Origin: Acidobacteriota bacterium
GTDB taxonomy: Bacteria; Acidobacteriota; Terriglobia; Bryobacterales; Bryobacteraceae
NCBI GenBank assembly: GCA_018268935.1
Contig: JAFDVS010000038.1
Coordinates: 16,202 to 80,201 of the forward strand
Reading direction: 5' to 3'
DNA length: 64,000 bases
Position numbers and translations under genes: made by a program. The notes beneath the pieces were generated by a model, which worked only from the letters and a program-made list of their open reading frames with translations, made no database searches and was not told where the DNA came from. Below, piece by piece: positions 26,456 through 35,038 of the stretch. Position 1 is the first letter of the stretch, and the number at the start of each line of letters is the position of its first letter.

Positions 26456-27337
26456 CTAGTGTATCCCGAAGAGCTTCGCTGGATTCGATTTCACGATCTG
26501 CTCGATTTGGGCGGCGGCGACGCCTTCTTTGCGAAGGCCTTCGAAGATGCTCTGCAGGCCGTCGGGATGGAGCGGATTGCCTTGCTGTCCGAAGTCGCTG
26601 GAGAGGATGACGGCGGCGAAGCCTACCTGGCGCATCGCGGCGGCGTAGTCTTTGAACTCGTTTTCTTTCTGCAGGCCGAGCACGGCGTTGCCGGTGAATT
26701 CGAGCATTGCGCCAAGGGCGACGGCCTGCTTCATCTGGGCGACGCTCATGCGGACGTATTGGTTCAGCGGATGGGTGACGACGATGGAGGTGATGCCGCG
26801 CTGCCTGGCTTCGCGAATCATGGCGAGGCTTTCTTCCGGAGCGGAATGCCCGGTGGCGAGAACCAGTTTGTATTTGGCGATGATGTCCAGGACGGCGAGT
26901 GTTTCGGGAAGCAGTTTACCGCCGCGAGAGACGGAGACGAAGGGACGCTGCTCTTTGGTGAGCTTGACGTGATTCTCGGCATCGAAGGTGGGCATCCAGA
27001 CAATCTTGCCCCAGCCGCCTTTCACCTTGGCCATGCGCTCGACGGCGGCGGGATTGACTCCGCCGTTGGAGCGATTGAGGGCGATGCCGCCGAAGACTTC
27101 GATGCCGGGCACCTCCTGACGGGCCAGCGCGGCCCAGGAGGCGGTGGGCTCGTAGTGGTTTTTGAGGACGAGGCCACGGAACCCTTTTTGCTTGGCTAAT
27201 CGGACGAGGTTCAGGGCATCAATGGAGCGCGGAGTCACATCGGGATCGCAATGGGCGTGGATATCGAAGACGCCGGTGAGCGATTGGGCGTTGGTGACTG
27301 TGGCGGCGATGGCGGCAAGAATGAGGAGGCGGTGCAT
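26456..27337 (-). CDS. DUF6282 family metal-dependent hydrolase-like protein, exported
   Basis: Amidohydrolase-like TIM barrel of 293 aa with signal MHRLLILAAIAATVTNAQ. The metal-site signature is FDIHAHCDPDVTPRSIDAL. Further blocks are FRGLVLKNHYEPTASWA, FGGIALNRSNGGVNPAAVE, KIVWMPTFDAENH, LATGHSAPEE and VVTHPLNQYV, the standard histidine/aspartate set of DUF6282. Family members are mostly cytoplasmic, so the signal peptide here is notable. Function unproven; likely hydrolysis of an amide or lactone. Operon with the DUF1080 gene; divergent from cyclophilin with a 25-base gap. Confidence 0.85.
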   Translation of the reverse strand: MHRLLILAAIAATVTNAQSLTGVFDIHAHCDPDVTPRSIDALNLVRLAKQKGFRGLVLKNHYEPTASWAALARQEVPGIEVFGGIALNRSNGGVNPAAVERMAKVKGGWGKIVWMPTFDAENHVKLTKEQRPFVSVSRGGKLLPETLAVLDIIAKYKLVLATGHSAPEESLAMIREARQRGITSIVVTHPLNQYVRMSVAQMKQAVALGAMLEFTGNAVLGLQKENEFKDYAAAMRQVGFAAVILSSDFGQQGNPLHPDGLQSIFEGLRKEGVAAAQIEQIVKSNPAKLFGIH

Positions 27338-27362
27338 AGCTACCTGCTAGACTGAATAGTTT

Positions 27363-27845
27363 ATGTCAAAAAGATATTCCGCCCCACCGCCCATGAGCAT
27401 CGACACGACCAAGAACTACGTCGCGACGTTCGAAACCAACCGCGGAAAGATTGTCTGCGAACTCTACGCCAAAGACGCGCCGAAGACAGTGAACAACTTC
27501 GTATCGCTGGCGCGGGATGCGTTCTACGACGGCACGGTATTTCATCGCGTGATCGCCGATTTCATGATTCAGGGCGGCGATCCGGAGGGCACAGGGCGTG
27601 GCGGCCCGGGCTATCGTTTCGAGGACGAAACGAAGGGTAACCCGCACCGCCACTGTGTAGGTGCGCTGTCGATGGCCAACGCCGGGCCGAACACGAACGG
27701 CAGCCAGTTTTTCATCACACACGTGGTGTGCGATTGGCTGGACGGCAAGCACACGGTGTTCGGCAAAGTGACTTCGGGCCAGGACGTGGTCAACGCCACT
27801 CAGCAGGGCGACCGGCTGGTGAAGTTGACCATCGACGAGAAGTAA
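27363..27845 (+). CDS. Cyclophilin-type peptidyl-prolyl cis-trans isomerase
   Basis: Catalyses proline isomerisation in protein folding. The 160 residues contain the family blocks [20 protein letters not shown], the active-site arginine stretch [15 protein letters not shown], and [18 protein letters not shown]. No signal peptide, so a cytoplasmic PpiB-type enzyme. The ATG at 27393 ([15 protein letters not shown]) is an alternative start and aligns better with short family members. Convergent with the dehydratase gene, with a single base between the stops. Confidence 0.93.
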   Translation: MSKRYSAPPPMSIDTTKNYVATFETNRGKIVCELYAKDAPKTVNNFVSLARDAFYDGTVFHRVIADFMIQGGDPEGTGRGGPGYRFEDETKGNPHRHCVGALSMANAGPNTNGSQFFITHVVCDWLDGKHTVFGKVTSGQDVVNATQQGDRLVKLTIDEK

Positions 27846-27846
27846 G

Positions 27847-29070
27847 CTACCAATCCACCACCGATCCATCGTCATCGTCGTAAGCCGTGCGGTATTCGCG
27901 CGGCTCACCGACTTGCGCCATCAGCTTATTTTCATCAATCGAGATACCGAGCCCGGGTTCGGTGAGCAAGGGGCGGTGTCCGTTGGTGACGGCAGGCAGA
28001 GGTTTGGCGAGCAGGTCAGAGTATTCGTTGTCGCCTCTTTCCTGAATGAGGAAATTCGGGATGGAGGCGGCGATTTGAAGGCTTGATGCGAGTGAGCAGG
28101 GGCCCTGCGGGTTGTGCGGAGCGAGTGGCGTGTAATAGGCTTCGGCCATCCCGGCGATGATTTTCAGTTCGGTGATGCCACCGGCGTAGCAGACGTCGGG
28201 CTGCAGAATGGTGGCGGCACGCTTTTCGAGGATCTCGCGGAAGCCCCATTTGGTGAAGATGCGCTCACCGGTGGCAATGGGGACGTGCGTCTTCTTGGCC
28301 ATTTCGGCCATGACATCGACGTTCAGCGCCTGGGCGATCTCTTCATAGAACCAGGGGTGGTAGGGTTCGAGTGCCTTGATGAGAGTCATCGCCGTGGGAG
28401 GCTGCACGGCGCCGTGGAATTCGACGCCGATGTCAACGCCGGAGCCGACCTTGTCGCGAAGGGCTTTAAACCGCTCCGTCACCTCTTCGACAAATTTCAG
28501 GCCTTCGTTGTATTTGAAGGGGGAGCGGCGGGAACCGCGGAGGCCGACCTTCATGGCGTTGACGCCGGTCTTCTCACTGAGCTGGCCGTAGACGCGCACG
28601 CGTTCGCGGGTTTGGCCACCGAGCAGTTTCCACACGGGGACGCCAAACATTTTCCCCTTGATGTCCCAAAGGGCCTGGTCGATGCCGCTGGAGATGGCAG
28701 TTTTGATGGGGCCGCCGCGATAGAAGGCGCCGCGATGGATGGCCTGCCAGTGGTGAACGACACGGGAAGGGTCCTGACCGACAAGATACTTTCCCACTTC
28801 CAATGCGCCGGCGGCGCATGCCTTGGCGTCGTCCTTCAGCATTTCTCCCCATCCGGTGATTCCGGCGTCGGTAGAGATCTTCACGAAGACCCACGAATTC
28901 TTGAGCACGAAGGATTCGACCTTGGTGACTTTCACCTTGTCGTTGGGGCCGACGGCTGCGGCGCTGGAACGCTCCGCGGTAAACAAGGCATCCATTCCAA
29001 ACAGTGCGGCGGGCGAGAGCAAGGCTCGAAGGGCAGAGCGCCTGTCCATGTGTTGTGTCATCGTTGACAA
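27847..29070 (-). CDS. Mandelate racemase/muconate lactonising family sugar-acid dehydratase (DgoD-like)
   Basis: Enolase-superfamily enzyme of 407 residues. N-terminal capping domain KVTKVESFVLKN through GITGWGEML, then the barrel. Metal ligands and catalytic residues appear in order: VEFHGAVQPP (Glu/His), WFYEEIAQ, IATGERIFTKWGFRE, LQPDVCYAGGITE and APHNPQGPC. The HNPxGP and GER blocks are typical of D-galactonate-dehydratase-like members, which eliminate water from aldonic acids. An N-terminal Tat-like leader (MDRRSALRALLSPAALFG, from the second Met at 29049) suggests export, unusual for DgoD but frequent in Acidobacteriota paralogues. Exact sugar acid unknown. Confidence 0.88.
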   Translation of the reverse strand: MSTMTQHMDRRSALRALLSPAALFGMDALFTAERSSAAAVGPNDKVKVTKVESFVLKNSWVFVKISTDAGITGWGEMLKDDAKACAAGALEVGKYLVGQDPSRVVHHWQAIHRGAFYRGGPIKTAISSGIDQALWDIKGKMFGVPVWKLLGGQTRERVRVYGQLSEKTGVNAMKVGLRGSRRSPFKYNEGLKFVEEVTERFKALRDKVGSGVDIGVEFHGAVQPPTAMTLIKALEPYHPWFYEEIAQALNVDVMAEMAKKTHVPIATGERIFTKWGFREILEKRAATILQPDVCYAGGITELKIIAGMAEAYYTPLAPHNPQGPCSLASSLQIAASIPNFLIQERGDNEYSDLLAKPLPAVTNGHRPLLTEPGLGISIDENKLMAQVGEPREYRTAYDDDDGSVVDW

Positions 29071-29138
29071 AACTCCTTAGAACTGCATCCTACCTTGAAT
29101 CGGGTGGAAGCTGTGGGACGAAGGAGTGCAAGGCGTGA

Positions 29139-29462
29139 TCAGGCGGGGTTCTTGAGCATGATGAGCAGCATGACAACTTCGGTTTGTGCCCGGATACCAT
29201 GCTCCAGTTGCGGGGTCATGTATACGAATGTTCCTTCCTTGGCGGGCTGTTCGTCTGAGCCGAGTTTGAGGGTGGCCTCGCCGCGAAGGAACTGCAAAAT
29301 GGCTGGAAAGGGGGCGGTGTGGGCACTCAACTCCTGGCCCGGCGCGAAACAGAACTGCACGATCTTCGAGCGGCTGTCGTTTTGCAGAGTTTTGCTCACG
29401 ATGCCGCTCGAAGGAGCAGCTATGTCGCGAAGATCGGAATGGTAAGTGTAAGGCTGTTCCAT
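29139..29462 (-). CDS. Small cupin-domain protein
   Basis: Single-domain cupin of 107 aa. Conserved-barrel segments are KIVQFCFAPGQELSAHTAP (one His of the metal site), AILQFLRGEATLKLG, and EGTFVYMTPQLEHGIRA (second His). The start is set at the ATG preceding EQPYTYHSDL; the longer open frame upstream encodes low-complexity sequence overlapping the promoter. Likely a metal-binding sensor or small-molecule enzyme in the cytoplasm. Sits 62 bases downstream of the zinc-finger gene on the same strand, possibly co-transcribed. Confidence 0.8.
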   Translation of the reverse strand: MEQPYTYHSDLRDIAAPSSGIVSKTLQNDSRSKIVQFCFAPGQELSAHTAPFPAILQFLRGEATLKLGSDEQPAKEGTFVYMTPQLEHGIRAQTEVVMLLIMLKNPA

Positions 29463-29524
29463 TGCGATTTCATTATGGCGCCGGGGCGCTGAGTGGTCTG
29501 TGACCGCAGTCACCCAGGGCAGGA

Positions 29525-29902
29525 TCAGGCTGCGTCTTCGAGCAGCGTTTCCTGATGCCGGTGAGTGGTATGGCTTTCCACGTTCTCCTGGCAATGGACA
29601 CAAAGCTTAGCGAAGGGGAGCGCATCGAGGCGCCGGGGCGCGATGGCTTCCTCACACTCTTCGCATATGCCGTAGGAACCCGTATCGATCTTGTGGAGAG
29701 CGGTGCGGAGTTCACGGGCCAGCTTTGCTTTCTGATCCAGGCGGATGACGGCGAAGTCGCGATCCGCGGCGGATTGAATCTGTTCCAAGGCGTCGGCAAA
29801 GGTTTCGATCTGCAGTTGTTCACGGGTGCTGGTTTCGCCCATCACTTCGCGCAACATCTGCTCCATCGCCAGCTTCTTCTCGATGTATGTGTTGTTATTC
29901 AT
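29525..29902 (-). CDS. TraR/DksA-type C4 zinc-finger protein
   Basis: Protein of 125 aa that probably binds the RNA-polymerase secondary channel as DksA does. An N-terminal coiled-coil (about residues 5-80) ends in the segment ALHKIDTGSYGICEECEEAI, followed by the second pair CVHC, giving the C4 zinc finger (CxxC-x17-CxxC). The coiled-coil tip has ADRDFAVIRLDQK rather than the DxxDxA motif of classical DksA, so its activity may differ. The ATG (MNNNTYIEKK) has the ribosome-binding site ggaggagaag. The C-terminal tail HTTHRHQETLLEDAA is His-rich. Confidence 0.88.
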   Translation of the reverse strand: MNNNTYIEKKLAMEQMLREVMGETSTREQLQIETFADALEQIQSAADRDFAVIRLDQKAKLARELRTALHKIDTGSYGICEECEEAIAPRRLDALPFAKLCVHCQENVESHTTHRHQETLLEDAA

Positions 29903-30043
29903 TGTTCTTCTCCTCCCAACGTTGGATTGGATGTGGGCAGATGGCAAAAGGGTACAAGAAAGCGACGGGCTTTTACATTCTTAACGGCGTGTAACGGACG
30001 AGGAGAATCCGGGTGCGGAGGGAGGCTGCTACACTGCCCGGCA

Positions 30044-30622
30044 ATGCATCCCACTCTACTTGCTCTGGTACTAGTTGCGGCGCCACTTACGGCAGCCGAA
30101 TTATCGAAAAGTGATCGACAACGCCTGGTGGCTCATCTGGAGCTGACCGAAGCCTGGCTGCAGACGGAGCTGGCGGGGTTGAGCGCGAAACAGTTGGCGT
30201 TCCAGCCTACCGCGGAGGCATGGAGCATCCACAATGTCATTGAGCACCTGGCGGTTGCCGAGCCACAGTACTGGCAGCAGGTCCAGGACGCTGTGAAGAA
30301 GGGGGCAGCGGGGTATCAATCCAAGGTGAAGGACGCGGACATTCTTTGGTATGGCGTGGATCGAACGAACCGGCAGCGCACGGGGTCGGCGCGCGAACCG
30401 AAGGGACAGTTTGCGGAAACGGCGCAAGGCCTGGCGTCGTTCCGGAAGTTGCGGGCGGCGATGAAATCGTATGCGCAAACGACATCGGATGATCTGCGAG
30501 GCACTCAGCTGATCGACAGCCAGATGGATGTGTATCAGTGGTTCCTGATGATCTCCACCCACTCGCAGCGCCACATTTTGCAGATTCGCGAAATCAAGGC
30601 GAACGCCGCGTTCCCCAGGTAG
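30044..30622 (+). CDS. Exported DinB-like (DinB_2) protein
   Basis: Four-helix-bundle protein of the DinB/YfiT superfamily, 192 aa. Signal MHPTLLALVLVAAPLTAAE fixes the start. Helix 1 LVAHLELTEAWLQTELAG, then FQPTAEAWSIHNVIEHLAVAE carrying the first His of the metal site, and the C-terminal LMISTHSQRHILQIREIK with the other His residues. Family members act as metal-dependent transferases (thiol or sugar), usually cytoplasmic; the leader peptide is atypical. The function of this member is unknown. It is separated by 42 bases from the large cytochrome gene. Confidence 0.83.
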   Translation: MHPTLLALVLVAAPLTAAELSKSDRQRLVAHLELTEAWLQTELAGLSAKQLAFQPTAEAWSIHNVIEHLAVAEPQYWQQVQDAVKKGAAGYQSKVKDADILWYGVDRTNRQRTGSAREPKGQFAETAQGLASFRKLRAAMKSYAQTTSDDLRGTQLIDSQMDVYQWFLMISTHSQRHILQIREIKANAAFPR

Positions 30623-30664
30623 TTGCGCAAGCGGCGCTGAGGCTGGAACACTAGATCCACGGAT

Positions 30665-33600
30665 ATGAAGAAATGGATCGCGATTGGTGTCGTTGCTCTA
30701 GCCGGAGCGTTTGCCGCATGGAAATCCGGCCTGTTGCCGATTGGGGCGCAGACGGAAAAGCGTGGACTCAGTTCGATTCGTGTGCCTGAGGGTTTCGAAG
30801 TCTCCCTGGCGAGCAAACCCGGCCTGGTGAAGTACCCGATGCTGGGGACGGTGGCATCCGACGGTGCGATCTACATGTGTGAATCGTCGGGCAAGACGAT
30901 GCAGACACCGGAAATGAATGCGGCTCCGGATTACGTGGTGACTCGGCTCACGGACACAGATGGGGATGGGGTGTATGACAAGAGCACGGTGTTCGCCGAG
31001 AAGCTCACATTGCCGGCGGGCGCGGTGTTCCTCAAGAACAGCCTCTACGTGGCCGCTCCGCCGCAGGTGTACCGGTTCGAAGATACCAACAACGACGGCG
31101 TGGCGGACGTGAAGGAAGTGCTGGTGGAAGGGTGGAATCTCTCGGCCAACGCGGCCAGCTTGCATGGGCCGATCCTGGGGCCGGATGGGTGGCTGTATCT
31201 CACCGATGGCCGCCACGGATTCAACATCACGACGAGGGATGGGCGGAAGTACACAGGCAAGGCATCGCGCATCTGGCGCCTTCGGCCGGACGGCACGGGG
31301 CTGGAATGGTACGCGGGCGGAGGCTTCGACAATCCGGTGGAAGTCGCCTTCACTGAGGGCGGCGACATGTTCGGGACAATGACCTACTTTCAGGATCCGC
31401 GGGATGGGCAGCGGGATTCCATTCTTCACTATGTGGAAGGCGGCGTGTACCCGAAGCCGTATCCGGTGACGGAGGAGTTCAAGCGCACTGGCGATTTGAT
31501 GCCGGTGATGACGAAGTTTGCGCGCGTGGCTCCGAGCGGATTGCTGCGCTATCGCGGAGTGAGCTTCGGGCCGGAGTTTGACGGGAACCTTTTCACCGCG
31601 CATTTCAACTCGCACCGGGTGCTGCGGCACAAGGTATCGCGGCTGGGTGCGACCTATCAGACGGAAGATTCCGATTTCTTCTTTTCCAGCGATCCGGATC
31701 TTCATCCGACGGATGTGATGGAGGATCGGGACGGCAGCATGATCGTGGTGGACACAGGCGCGTGGTTCATTCACGGTTGCCCGTTGTCGAGAGTTTCGAA
31801 ACCTGATGTTCGAGGCATTCTGTACCGGGTTCGGAAAAAGGGGGCGACTAGTGGGGCACCAGCAAAGCCAGCGCTGACTGCGGGTGTATTGGATGATGCC
31901 AATCCCTATACCGCCGATGATGCCGCGAATGAATTTGTGTGGAAGGGTGATGTCGCCACGCTGCGCGCGTTCCAGGCGAAGACCGTGCGCGGGGCAACGC
32001 GGCGGGTATTCGCGCTGTACCGCATCGGAACACCGGAAGCGCTGGCGGGTGTGCGCGAGGCGCTGCGGGATGAACGTTGGGAAGTGCGCCAGGCGGCGGC
32101 ACGCTGCGTTGGCATGGCGAAGGATGGGGAAGCTGTTCCGCGCCTGATGGAGATGGCCGCGAAGGAAGATCCGTCGGTACGGCGCCAGGCGATTGCGGCT
32201 CTCGGACAGATTGGCGATGCGAAGGCGGTGCCGGCGCTGCTTGCCGCGGCGGCTAATCCGGAAGACCGCTTCGTGGAGCACTCCACAATTTACAGCCTGA
32301 TTCAATTGGGCCATGCGGGGCCGCTGCTTTCGCGATTGCAGGATGGTTCGGCGAACGTGCGGAAAGCGGCGCTGATTGCGCTGGATCAATTGGATCGCAG
32401 CCCGATCGCGGAATCGCACGTGCTGCCTTTCTTGAATGCAGAGGAGCAGGAGTTGCGGCGGACGGCCCTTTGGGTGGTGTCGCGGCATGCGAGTTGGGGT
32501 CCGAAGTTGACGCAAGTGCTGGATGCGCGTCTTCGTTCGCCGCAGTTCAATGAGCGGGAAGCGGAGATGATCTCGCAGGCGATGGCGGCTTTCTGTGCTG
32601 ATGCGAGTTTGAAGAAGATGGTCGGCGGCGCTTTGGGAGACGGCACGCTCGATGGTAAGCGACAGCTTTTTCTGTTGGACACTGCCGAGCGCTGCTCCAG
32701 CAAGGAGTTCCCTGCGGAGTGGCAGACGGGCTTAGAGAAGCTGCTGGGGCATAGCGATGCGGGCGTGCGGGTGCGGACCATTCAACTCATCCGCGCACGA
32801 GCTGTCGCGGGGTTGGAAGGGCCGCTGCGGAAGCTGGCGGAGAGCACGGCGCAATCGGATGATGTGCGCATCGCCGCATTGAGTGCGTTGGGAGGCAGAA
32901 CGCCGCATCTCAGCGACAGCGAGTTTGCCTACCTGGCTTCGCGCCTGGGACCCAAAGTGGAGGCGCCGGCGAAGCTGGCCGCCGGGCAGGTGCTGGGACG
33001 GGCGGAACTCACCGGCGCACAGTTGAAGGATGTGGCGGAGAAGTACATGAAGACAGCGGATCCGATGGTGATTCCGAATCTGCTGGAGACGTTCCGATAC
33101 GGCAAGGATGAAGCCACTGGATTGATGATGGTGAAGTCGTTGACGGAGGTGGAATCGGCACTGGGCAGTGTGGGGGCACAACGGGTGGAAGAGATTGTGA
33201 AGAAATTCCCAGGCGGTGTGCAGGCGGCGGCAAAGCCTTTGCTCACACGGCTGGAACAGGGCAAGGCGCAACGATTGGAGAAGATCCGCAAACTGGAGGG
33301 TGTGTTGACGGCAAACGGCGATGTGGCGAAGGGCAAGGCGATTTTCTTCGGGGCCAAGGCCGGGTGTTCCAGTTGCCACACGATCGGGTTGGAAGGCGGG
33401 CACGTGGGTCCGGACCTGACGTCGATTGGAGCCATACGATCACCGCACGACCTGCTGGAAGCGATCGTGCTGCCGAGCGAAAGCTTCGTGCCGGGCCATG
33501 AGGTGTACCGGATTGAGACGGCGACAGAGGTTTATTCGGGCGTGTTGGGGCGCAGTTCGCCGGATGCCGTGCGGCTGATTACCGGGCCTGGCGATGAAGT

Positions 33601-33760
33601 GCGTATCCCGCGTTCAGAGATCAAGAGCATGGGACATGCACCGGTTTCGCTGATGCCGGAAGGATTGGACGAAGTGCTGAACCGCGAGGAGATGCGCGAT
33701 CTGATCGCTTATCTGCGGGGGCAGATCGCCAGACCGAGCGAAGCGGGCCGCAGCGAATAA
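30665..33760 (+). CDS. PVC-type propeller/HEAT/haem-binding CxxCH protein
   Basis: Large extracytoplasmic protein (1031 aa) of the Pirellula/Verrucomicrobium-type 'membrane-bound dehydrogenase' group. N-terminal anchor MKKWIAIGVVALAGAFAAW. A six-bladed NHL/sorbosone-dehydrogenase-like propeller spans about residues 40-400 (FEVSLASKPGLVKYPMLG, LTDTDGDGVYDKSTVF, RFEDTNNDGVADVKEV, the last two with calcium-type DxDxDG loops). HEAT repeats span about 410-870 (ARRQAIAALGQIGDAKAVPALLAA-type; here RRQAIAALGQIGDAKAVPA). The C-terminal monohaem domain has C901-SSCH, then GGHVGPDLTSIG and the EVYSGVLG block. Probably oxidises a sugar-type substrate at the cell surface. Overlap-free junction with the next gene (stop and ATG adjacent) implies an operon. 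Confidence 0.88.
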   Translation: MKKWIAIGVVALAGAFAAWKSGLLPIGAQTEKRGLSSIRVPEGFEVSLASKPGLVKYPMLGTVASDGAIYMCESSGKTMQTPEMNAAPDYVVTRLTDTDGDGVYDKSTVFAEKLTLPAGAVFLKNSLYVAAPPQVYRFEDTNNDGVADVKEVLVEGWNLSANAASLHGPILGPDGWLYLTDGRHGFNITTRDGRKYTGKASRIWRLRPDGTGLEWYAGGGFDNPVEVAFTEGGDMFGTMTYFQDPRDGQRDSILHYVEGGVYPKPYPVTEEFKRTGDLMPVMTKFARVAPSGLLRYRGVSFGPEFDGNLFTAHFNSHRVLRHKVSRLGATYQTEDSDFFFSSDPDLHPTDVMEDRDGSMIVVDTGAWFIHGCPLSRVSKPDVRGILYRVRKKGATSGAPAKPALTAGVLDDANPYTADDAANEFVWKGDVATLRAFQAKTVRGATRRVFALYRIGTPEALAGVREALRDERWEVRQAAARCVGMAKDGEAVPRLMEMAAKEDPSVRRQAIAALGQIGDAKAVPALLAAAANPEDRFVEHSTIYSLIQLGHAGPLLSRLQDGSANVRKAALIALDQLDRSPIAESHVLPFLNAEEQELRRTALWVVSRHASWGPKLTQVLDARLRSPQFNEREAEMISQAMAAFCADASLKKMVGGALGDGTLDGKRQLFLLDTAERCSSKEFPAEWQTGLEKLLGHSDAGVRVRTIQLIRARAVAGLEGPLRKLAESTAQSDDVRIAALSALGGRTPHLSDSEFAYLASRLGPKVEAPAKLAAGQVLGRAELTGAQLKDVAEKYMKTADPMVIPNLLETFRYGKDEATGLMMVKSLTEVESALGSVGAQRVEEIVKKFPGGVQAAAKPLLTRLEQGKAQRLEKIRKLEGVLTANGDVAKGKAIFFGAKAGCSSCHTIGLEGGHVGPDLTSIGAIRSPHDLLEAIVLPSESFVPGHEVYRIETATEVYSGVLGRSSPDAVRLITGPGDEVRIPRSEIKSMGHAPVSLMPEGLDEVLNREEMRDLIAYLRGQIARPSEAGRSE

Positions 33761-35038
33761 ATGCGCCTTGCGGCCGTCTTCTTAGCTGCGTTTTTGTATC
33801 ACGCGACGAGTCCTGTTTCGCAGCAGGGCGATTCCCGGTGGACCGTTTTCACCGCGATGAGCCTGCTCCGGGAGGGCAATGTCGATCTGAACGAATACGG
33901 CAAGGAGATTGAGGCTTCGGGGTTCTACGCGATTGAGTGTGTGACGGGCCGCGAGCGACGGTATCCCATTCATAGCCTGGCGGAGTGCCCCAACGGGCGG
34001 CTGTACAACTTCTATCCGATTTCGATCAGTCTGCTGGCGACCCCGTTCATCGCCGTGCAATGGGGGCTGCTGCGGCTGCTGCCGTTCTCGGCGGCGAACA
34101 TCACGCATCCTGTGCTGCGGGGGTATCTGAGCGCTGACCCCGTGGCAGGCTCGCCGATCTTTGAGATCGTCGCGGCATCGGTGTTTGTAGCGCTGGCGAC
34201 GATGCTGTTCTATCGCGTAGCGCTGCGGTACCTGGATGCGCGGCAGGCGCTGTTCGCGGCCTTTGTATTTACGGCGTGCACTCCGATGGTATCGACGGCG
34301 AGCCGCGCGTTGTGGCAGCACGGAGTTCTCGCGGTGTTGTTGAGCGCAGTGCTGCTGGTGCTGCCGCATGCATCGGCCGGGCCTCTATTGGCGTTGGCGT
34401 TTTTTGTGCGGCCCACTGCGGCTATCCCGATCGCCCTATTCGCGGTGTTCCTGTTGCGGCATCACCGGAAGCAGGCCGTGCAAGCGGCGCTGTGGGGATT
34501 GCCAGTGGTGGCTGGTTTCGTGGCGTTGAACTACAACATGTATGGGATGCCATTGGCGCCCTACTTCTTCCCCGTGCGAGCCGGAAGCACGTCGCTCGGA
34601 ATGCACGGGAACTACCTGGAGGCGCTGGCAGGCACGATGATTTCTCCTGCGCGCGGGTTGCTGGTGTACATGCCGTTTCTCTTACTGGCGCCGTTTGCTT
34701 GGCGCAATGGGAGCTCGGAGTGGCGACGGATGGCTGGGTGGATCGGGGTAATGGCGTTGGGGCACTGGCTGCTGATCTCGCTGCACAGCGATTGGTGGGG
34801 TGGCCATGCCTTCGGGCCCCGGTACTTTACGGATATTATTCCGCTACTCGTGTTCCTGACGATTCCCGCGATCAAAGTGCGCGGGAAGGCGTTCCTGGGG
34901 TTGGCTCTCCTCGCCTTCGTGATTCACTTCCGCGGCTCGCATATCGTGGCGACGCAGATATGGAACGTGACGCCGGTGAACGTGAATGCCGACACAAGCC
35001 GGCTCTGGGATTGGAGTGATCCGCCGTTTCTGCGCTAG
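33761..35038 (+). CDS. Polytopic membrane protein, possible GT-C-type glycosyltransferase
   Basis: 425 residues with about nine to eleven hydrophobic segments (e.g. IFEIVAASVFVALATMLFY, GVLAVLLSAVLLVLP, ALLALAFFV-like). After the first helix the loop has QQGDSRWTVFTAMSLL followed by the charged NVDLNEYGKEIEASG. An acidic residue in the first external loop is the hallmark of GT-C glycosyltransferases, and the overall plan resembles GT39/ArnT-like proteins. No family signature is clear enough for certainty. Starts at the base after the upstream stop, so it is coexpressed with the PVC-type cytochrome. Convergent with the GH172 gene, overlapping by four bases. Confidence 0.65.
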   Translation: MRLAAVFLAAFLYHATSPVSQQGDSRWTVFTAMSLLREGNVDLNEYGKEIEASGFYAIECVTGRERRYPIHSLAECPNGRLYNFYPISISLLATPFIAVQWGLLRLLPFSAANITHPVLRGYLSADPVAGSPIFEIVAASVFVALATMLFYRVALRYLDARQALFAAFVFTACTPMVSTASRALWQHGVLAVLLSAVLLVLPHASAGPLLALAFFVRPTAAIPIALFAVFLLRHHRKQAVQAALWGLPVVAGFVALNYNMYGMPLAPYFFPVRAGSTSLGMHGNYLEALAGTMISPARGLLVYMPFLLLAPFAWRNGSSEWRRMAGWIGVMALGHWLLISLHSDWWGGHAFGPRYFTDIIPLLVFLTIPAIKVRGKAFLGLALLAFVIHFRGSHIVATQIWNVTPVNVNADTSRLWDWSDPPFLR

